From Desulfuromonas sp. (GTDB lineage Bacteria; Desulfobacterota; Desulfuromonadia; Desulfuromonadales; UBA2294), in contig PKTZ01000068.1 in the NCBI GenBank assembly GCA_002868925.1, forward strand, positions 1 through 36,019: DNA of 36,019 nucleotides, in the 5' to 3' direction. Positions 31,736 to 36,019 of this stretch are shown here, in pieces. The notes beneath the pieces are model-generated. The model was not told the DNA's origin, did not search any database, and saw only the letters and a program-made list of their open reading frames with translations. The position numbers were made by a program, and so were the translations under genes. The number at the start of each line of letters is the position of its first letter. The stretch's first letter is position 1.

Positions 31736-33166
31736 ATGACCCGGATTGCCATCATCGGCGGCGGTATCTCCGGCCTGTCGACCGCTTTCGCCATAGAACG
31801 CCTCGCCGCTTCACGCGGACTCGAGGTCGAAACGGTACTGATCGAAAAAGAAGATCGGCTCGGCGGCAAGATCTGGAGTATCAAGGAAGAGGGGTATCTT
31901 TGTGAATGGGGGCCGAACGGTTTTCTCGACAACAAACCGATGACCCTTGAACTCTGTGAGCGCCTCGACATCCAGAATCGACTTGCCCGTTCCGACGACA
32001 ACGCCCGCAAGCGCTTTATCTATTCCGACGCCAAGTTGCATCGCCTGCCGGAGAACGGACCCTCCTTCATTAGGTCTGATCTGATCTCCTGGAAAGGCAA
32101 GTTCCGCCTGGCCAAGGAGTATTTCATCCCGAAGCGGCAGGATGATGTTGACGAAACCCTGGCTGAGTTCGGTCGCCGTCGTCTCGGAGAGGAGGCGCTC
32201 GATAAACTGATCGCGCCGATGGTCTCCGGCATATTTGCCGGCGACCCGGAGACGATGAGCCTGAAAAGTTGTTTCCCACGGATCTACCAGCTCGAGCAGG
32301 AGTTCGGTGGCCTGCTCAAGGCGATGCTCAAACTGGCCAAGCAGAAAAAGGCGGAACGGAAAGCGGGCAAAGCGGTCGCCAGCGCCGCCGGTCCCGGCGG
32401 AGTGCTGACCTCTTTTGTCAACGGTATCCAGGAGTTGACCGACAGCACCGCCGATCGTCTGCAGGGCACGATCCGGACCGGTGCCGGGGTCGAGCAGATC
32501 AAAAAGAAAGAGGGTGGCTACGAGCTGACACTGCAGAACGGGGATAAGATTGACGCCGAGGTCGTGGTGACCGCAGTGCCGGCGTACCGGCTGGCGAATA
32601 TGGTCAGCGGGCTCAGCATCGTCCTCGCCGATATCCTGCGGGCGATCAAGTACGCGCCGATGAACGTCGTCTGCTTCGGTTACGAAAAAGAGAAGATCGA
32701 GCACGACCTCAACGGTTTCGGATACCTGATCCCCAAAAAAGAGGGATGCAGTATCCTCGGCACCCTGTGGGACAGCAGCATCTTCCCGAACCGGGCGCCG
32801 GAGGGGCATGTCATGCTCCGTTCGATGATGGGGGGCGCGACCAATGCGGCGGCGATCAAACTGAGCGACCGGCACGTGCAGGATTACGTCATGGCCGACC
32901 TGCGCGAGATCATGGGGATCGACGCGTCCCCCGATTTTGTCCGTATTTTCCGGCACCAGAACGCGATCCCGCAGTACACGACCGGGCATGGCCAGCGCCT
33001 GCTCGCCCTGGAGGAGGGATTTCACAAACTGCCGGGCTTTTTCTTCAGCGGCAACGCCTTCTTCGGTATCGGGCTCAACGATTGCGTGCAGGCATCGAAC
33101 CGGGCGGCGGAGAAAGTGGTCGGCTATCTCGAGCGGAACGGAAGCGAACCGGAAAGCACGTCCTGA
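31736..33166 (+). CDS. hemY: Protoporphyrinogen/coproporphyrinogen oxidase, HemY (HemG/CgoX) type
   Basis: This 476-residue FAD protein starts with the dinucleotide motif IAIIGGGISGLSTAFA (GXGXXG at 9-14), ends the FAD site with FFSGNAFFGIGLNDCVQAS, and contains GGKIWSIKEEGYLCEWGPNGFLDN, the usual substrate-side text of oxygen-linked HemY enzymes. It removes six electrons from protoporphyrinogen IX, or from coproporphyrinogen III in the coproporphyrin pathway; which one cannot be told from motifs. It has no signal peptide and is probably membrane-associated. It lies 5 kb from ahbD-hemE-hemH on the same strand. GAGGGAAA precedes ATG 31736. In an anaerobe an alternative electron acceptor would be needed. 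Confidence 0.92.
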   Translation: MTRIAIIGGGISGLSTAFAIERLAASRGLEVETVLIEKEDRLGGKIWSIKEEGYLCEWGPNGFLDNKPMTLELCERLDIQNRLARSDDNARKRFIYSDAKLHRLPENGPSFIRSDLISWKGKFRLAKEYFIPKRQDDVDETLAEFGRRRLGEEALDKLIAPMVSGIFAGDPETMSLKSCFPRIYQLEQEFGGLLKAMLKLAKQKKAERKAGKAVASAAGPGGVLTSFVNGIQELTDSTADRLQGTIRTGAGVEQIKKKEGGYELTLQNGDKIDAEVVVTAVPAYRLANMVSGLSIVLADILRAIKYAPMNVVCFGYEKEKIEHDLNGFGYLIPKKEGCSILGTLWDSSIFPNRAPEGHVMLRSMMGGATNAAAIKLSDRHVQDYVMADLREIMGIDASPDFVRIFRHQNAIPQYTTGHGQRLLALEEGFHKLPGFFFSGNAFFGIGLNDCVQASNRAAEKVVGYLERNGSEPESTS

Positions 33167-33188
33167 ATTGGCAGGAACTTGTGAAATG

Positions 33189-33226
33189 AAAAGAGGGGCC
33201 GGAGATGATCCGGTCCCTCTTTTTTG
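33189..33226. terminator. Rho-independent terminator after hemY
   Basis: AAAAGAGGGGCCGGA-GATGA-TCCGGTCCCTCTTTTTT is a strong stem with one mismatch and a T-run on the plus strand. It also has an A-run that could serve the convergent def gene. Confidence 0.88.
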
Positions 33227-33261
33227 TTGTATGGATTTGCTCGTACCGACCGGTATCGGGA

Positions 33262-33762
33262 CTATTTTTTTCGTCTGAAAATATCGGTTTTCAGGCTGGA
33301 GACCCGATCGAGGAAGAGCAGGCCGTCGAGATGGTCGAGTTCATGCTGGATCGCCACCGCCTCGAAGTCGCTGGCATTGATCACCTGCCGGTTTCCGTCA
33401 CGATCGTTGAACTGGACAACGATCGATTCGGCCCGATCGACGTTGCCGGTGTAGTCGGGCACGCTCATGCACCCTTCGCGCATCGTCTTGTTCCCCTCTC
33501 TGCGGATGATCTCGGGATTGACCATGGTCAGCAGGCCGTGATTGTTCTCACGTCCGAGCTTGCTGTTGGAGACATCGACAACCACGACCCGCTTGCAGAC
33601 GCCGATCTGGGGGGCGGCTACTCCGACCGAGTGCCCGGCGTCGATCATGGTGTCGACCAGGTCCTGGATCAGAGCATCGACCTCGTGATCGTCGGCTTCA
33701 ACCTCGGCACAAACTTCTTTCAGGATCGGGTCGGGATAGATTCTGATTTCGCGAACAGCCAT
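33262..33762 (-). CDS. def: Peptide deformylase
   Basis: The enzyme removes the formyl group from nascent N-terminal methionine. The 166-residue product carries all three metal-site motifs: GVAAPQIG, EGCMSVPD (EGCLS variant with Met) and QHELDHLDG, which together supply Cys and two His ligands and the catalytic Glu. It follows the ACT-domain gene after 4 nt, so the two are cotranscribed. Confidence 0.96.
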   Translation of the reverse strand: MAVREIRIYPDPILKEVCAEVEADDHEVDALIQDLVDTMIDAGHSVGVAAPQIGVCKRVVVVDVSNSKLGRENNHGLLTMVNPEIIRREGNKTMREGCMSVPDYTGNVDRAESIVVQFNDRDGNRQVINASDFEAVAIQHELDHLDGLLFLDRVSSLKTDIFRRKK

Positions 33763-33766
33763 TGTT

Positions 33767-34306
33767 TTAGAGTTCGACCGGGGTGATAGCGCGGACCGAG
33801 ATGTCGACCTGAAGCTCCTGCTTCAGATGTTTCATCATCTGCTCGATATCTTCGACCGAAGTCCCGGCCGGCAAAACTGCCTCGAGCATCATCACGTAGA
33901 CCGGTTTGTCGGCACTGCCGACCAGCTTGGTGTTGAGATCGGTGATGTTGACCTTGCGCTCCCCGAGTTCCTTGGTGACCTGGTAGACGATCCCCGGTTT
34001 GTCCGAACCGTAGACCGAAATCATGCAGATCTCCCCTTCGATGTCGGGGTGGGTCTCTCCTCCCGGTTTCAGGGTCCGCAAAAAGACCGAAAGTTCGACC
34101 TCCTCCAGAGGAGCAAAGGCGTCGCCGAAGCTCTCGCGACCGGTATACTCCGGGTGGGCCAGAATCAGAATCATGGCGAACTGGCCGCCGAGGATCGAGC
34201 AGCTCGAGTCGGCGATGTTGCAACCATGATTGAAGAGGATCTCCGTGACCTGGGAGACGATGCCGGGTCGGTCACGACCGATGATAGTCAGGGCGAAATG
34301 GTTCAT
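33767..34306 (-). CDS. Tandem ACT-domain protein, GcvR-like
   Basis: The 179-residue protein consists of two ACT domains: residues about 3-75 (FALTIIGRDRPGIVSQVTEIL, CNIADSSCSILGGQFAMILI) and 90-170 (MISVYGSDKPGIVYQVTKEL, VNITDLNTKLVGSADKPVYVM). This is the layout of GcvR, the glycine-cleavage repressor partner, and of related ACT regulators that bind amino acids. No gcv gene is nearby, so the target is unknown. GGAG precedes the ATG and def follows in the operon. Confidence 0.85.
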   Translation of the reverse strand: MNHFALTIIGRDRPGIVSQVTEILFNHGCNIADSSCSILGGQFAMILILAHPEYTGRESFGDAFAPLEEVELSVFLRTLKPGGETHPDIEGEICMISVYGSDKPGIVYQVTKELGERKVNITDLNTKLVGSADKPVYVMMLEAVLPAGTSVEDIEQMMKHLKQELQVDISVRAITPVEL

Positions 34307-34387
34307 TTTTTTCTCCGGGCCGAAGTTAGGTTCTTAGAAATTATCTACCATGAACCCGGACAGATTTCCAGCTCTGTTCAATTTTGC

Positions 34388-34420
34388 ATAAAAAAAGGCC
34401 CCGCAATAAGCGGGGCCTTG
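34388..34420 (-). terminator. Rho-independent terminator after cytochrome c7
   Basis: On the minus strand AAGGCCCCGC-TTATT-GCGGGGCCTT is a perfect 10-bp stem followed by a T-run (AAAAAAA on the plus strand). It lies 21 nt past the cytochrome stop codon. Confidence 0.9.
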
Positions 34421-34441
34421 ATATCACTATATCGTGATGAC

Positions 34442-34708
34442 TTACTTCTTGTGGCAATCGTTACACTTGGTCGGGCCGCCCTGGTCCTTGTGGCAGTCCT
34501 TACAGGTGGCGCCGTGAGCAGCAGCCTTGTCGACGGCGATCTTTGCCGGCTCACCTTCGTGGCAGGAATTACAACCGAGCTTATCGCCATGAGCCTTGTG
34601 ATTGAAGGTAACGTTCCCCTTCTTGTTTTCATAGGTTACGGTGTCGGCTGCCCAGGCAGCGGTGACGGCAAAGGCAACGATCATCAGAGCTACAACCAGT
34701 TTCTTCAT
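34442..34708 (-). CDS. Periplasmic triheme cytochrome c7 (PpcA / cytochrome c551.5 family)
   Basis: The 88-residue precursor has a 20-residue Sec signal ending AWA before ADTVTYENKKGN. The 68-residue mature part has three CXXCH haem sites (CNSCH, CKDCH, CNDCH) and the axial histidines in FNHKAH and AHG. From memory this closely follows cytochrome c551.5 of Desulfuromonas acetoxidans and Geobacter PpcA, which carry electrons across the periplasm during metal or sulfur reduction. AGGAGG precedes the ATG. The upstream region (34709-34970) is AT-rich; I see no certain operator there. Confidence 0.96.
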   Translation of the reverse strand: MKKLVVALMIVAFAVTAAWAADTVTYENKKGNVTFNHKAHGDKLGCNSCHEGEPAKIAVDKAAAHGATCKDCHKDQGGPTKCNDCHKK

Positions 34709-34970
34709 GTTCTTTTCCTCCTAGTGAAGTTAGTTTGAGCAAATTAAATCGGTGTGATGATAGTTTTCACATTAGTTTTTGTCAAGAGAAAATGGAAGTG
34801 AATTCTTCGGTCTGTTTAACAAAAAACTCTTTAAGTATTGGCAGGTCACATACTATGATGAATCTTTCGTTTGAATTTAATTGATATATTTATAAATATT
34901 GTCGCTTCGACTGAGCCAAAATAACTGTTATTATTAAATTTTAGGTTATTTCACTTACGGAGGACGCGGA

Positions 34971-35402
34971 ATGCAACTGAGGGCATCGGAATCGATCACG
35001 GTCGGTGACTTGGTCTGCCTGGCGACCGGTCTCGATGGTCACCAGATCCTGCAACGGTGGCGTTTCGGCTGCGAAGCGGTCGGGATAGCGGTCCGTTCGA
35101 TCGCCGAAGATGAAGTGGTTGAGTACCAGCCGAAGACGAGTACGGGCGACATCATGGTCAAGGGCGGGCCGCTCTCCTCTCCGAACGAGGTGGTCTCACT
35201 CAAGGTCGCTTGTGATCTTAAAACGGATGACCTAATCTGCCTGCGACACCAGCAAAACGGCGAGGTTCTGGTCGATAAGTGGCACTACGGAGACGAAGCG
35301 GTCGGGATTACCGCCCGGGAGATCGCGATCCATGAAGCGATCGATTTTTGCCGCGGCAAAAGCACCGCCGACATCTACGTCAAACCGTTGCCCGAATCCT
35401 GA
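34971..35402 (+). CDS. Protein of two tandem 57-residue repeats, function unknown
   Basis: The 143-residue product has no signal peptide or membrane segment. Residues 8-64 and 82-138 repeat the same plan: T-GDLVCL / TDDLICL, then G-QILQRW-FGCEAVGIAVRSI / GEVLVDKW-YGDEAVGITAREI, then a short strand and GDIMVK / ADIYVK. The 'EAVGIA' and 'V-CLA' pieces resemble small beta-barrel folds of phage decoration/capsid proteins (DUF2190-like), but I do not recognise a family. GGAGG lies 9 nt before ATG 34971. The next gene, a binding lipoprotein, begins 78 nt later on the same strand and could be cotranscribed. Confidence 0.8.
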   Translation: MQLRASESITVGDLVCLATGLDGHQILQRWRFGCEAVGIAVRSIAEDEVVEYQPKTSTGDIMVKGGPLSSPNEVVSLKVACDLKTDDLICLRHQQNGEVLVDKWHYGDEAVGITAREIAIHEAIDFCRGKSTADIYVKPLPES

Positions 35403-35480
35403 TCGTACCGCTGACCTTGCCGTTATCGGCTTTCGGCGGCATGAATTGATAACAATGAAACCTTGATTGGCAGGAACAAA

Positions 35481-36019
35481 ATGACCCGAAAATATTTATT
35501 GAAAAATTTGGCATTTCTCCTTCTTATTACGCTGTTGCTTCCACTGGTGGGATGTCAGGATAAGGAGCAGCCGGTCCGGATCGGCGTTATCGCCGATGAT
35601 TTTCTCGATGACGCCTATCACAGCTTGAACTGCATCGAGTTGGCGCTCGCCGATGTCGAACAGGAAGGCGGCCTGATGATCGACGGACGGAAAGTCAAGC
35701 TGGAGCTGGTGGTAGAAAAGATCGAGTTCAACCCGGAGCAGGCGGTTGCTGCGATCCGTAAATTGATCAACAAGGACGATGTGGTTGCCGTGATCGGTCC
35801 CCAGTACAGCGGCGACGCCATTCCAACTGCCTCGATCGCCGAGATCTCGCGCGTGCCGATGATTTCGCCGATGTCGACTAATTCGAAGACAACCTACGGC
35901 AGAAGCTACGTCTTTAGAATGAGTTACCTCGACGGGGTCCAGGGGCGGGTCATGGCGCAGCTTGCTGCAGATGATCTGAAGGCAGAGCGGGCCGCCATCC
36001 TTTACAATAAGGCCGACCC
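35481..36019 (+). CDS. Substrate-binding lipoprotein, branched-chain amino acid ABC type (partial)
   Basis: The frame is open to the window end (179 codons visible). It starts with a lipoprotein signal ending LPLVGC, with the Cys as lipidation site, followed by the type I periplasmic-binding-protein fold: VRIGVIADDFLDDAYHSLNCIELALADVE, then AVIGPQYSGDAIPTASIAEISRVPMISPMSTN, the LivJ-type ligand-binding strand, and RAAILYNKADP. It may deliver a ligand to a transporter or act in signalling. Start ATG 35481 with AGGAA upstream. The C-terminal half lies outside the window. Confidence 0.9.
   Translation, partial: MTRKYLLKNLAFLLLITLLLPLVGCQDKEQPVRIGVIADDFLDDAYHSLNCIELALADVEQEGGLMIDGRKVKLELVVEKIEFNPEQAVAAIRKLINKDDVVAVIGPQYSGDAIPTASIAEISRVPMISPMSTNSKTTYGRSYVFRMSYLDGVQGRVMAQLAADDLKAERAAILYNKAD

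Noticed and set aside
31811-33025. 404-codon minus-strand open frame inside hemY
   Set aside because: It is antisense to a full, motif-supported hemY gene and shows no domain or ribosome binding site.
34753-34771. TGTGA and TCACA near the cytochrome c7 promoter as a CRP/FNR-type site
   Set aside because: The half-sites are 9 bp apart instead of 6, so spacing does not fit.
1-36019. CRISPR arrays, tRNA or rRNA genes, integrases and complete insertion sequences
   Set aside because: Looked for on both strands; no regularly spaced direct repeats, cloverleaf-type genes or transposase motifs were recognised.

Overview
The window looks like chromosomal DNA from a Desulfuromonadales-type bacterium (Desulfuromonas/Geobacter relatives). 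The clearest pointer is a three-haem periplasmic cytochrome c7 of the PpcA/cytochrome c551.5 type at 34442-34708. Other pointers are a sigma-54-dependent two-component system next to carboxylate transporters, a radical-SAM haem synthase of the AhbD type, and moderately GC-rich coding sequence with AT-rich intergenic DNA. No rRNA, tRNA, CRISPR, integrase or complete insertion sequence was seen. The genes are mostly core metabolism and regulation, in short operons on both strands.

Layout. 1-1356 (-): outer-membrane efflux lipoprotein, cut by the window edge. 1502-2834: elongation factor P and its EfpL/YeiP-type paralogue, divergently transcribed; the paralogue is interrupted by one in-frame TAG. 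3237-4685: OFA-family MFS carboxylate transporter behind a sigma-54 promoter. 4872-5486: short membrane PAS protein ending at a non-coding repeat block (5487-6053). 6054-8582: CoA-disulfide-reductase-like flavoprotein, patatin-like lipase and a tiny two-CXXCH protein. 8787-13584 (-): small membrane protein, SatP/YaaH-like transporter with a Cys-rich N-terminus, and the sigma-54 response regulator and double-Cache histidine kinase. 13759-16285 (-): PerM/AI-2E-family permease, cyclic-nucleotide-binding protein, exported protein. 16441-19992: uvrC, shikimate-kinase-like gene, quinone oxidoreductase. 20118-21805 (-): OmpR-type two-component system. 21932-26739 (+): nitronate-monooxygenase-like protein, ahbD, hemE, hemH and a small Cys protein. 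26740-27321: second copy of the long repeat, inverted. 27322-31534 (-): LCIB-like protein, TrkA/TrkH potassium uptake, DnaJ/CbpA. 31736-33166 (+): hemY-type oxidase. 33262-34708 (-): def, an ACT-domain regulator, cytochrome c7. 34971-36019 (+): a protein made of two tandem repeats and the start of a branched-chain-amino-acid-type binding lipoprotein.

Two systems stand out. (1) A 14-bp inverted repeat, TTGCA-N4-TGCAA, occurs three times upstream of the OFA transporter and three times upstream of the SatP-like gene. Both genes also have a -24/-12 sigma-54 promoter, and the NtrC-family regulator with its Cache-domain kinase lies directly beside the second cluster. This reads as a small carboxylate-sensing and uptake regulon. 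(2) The haem genes mix two textbook routes: hemE, hemH and hemY of the classical or coproporphyrin-type pathways sit with ahbD, whose known reaction turns iron-coproporphyrin III into haem b. A hybrid route ending in AhbD is a testable reading. The TAG in efpL and the families of palindromic intergenic repeats are further points of interest. All family assignments were made by reading motifs, without database searches.
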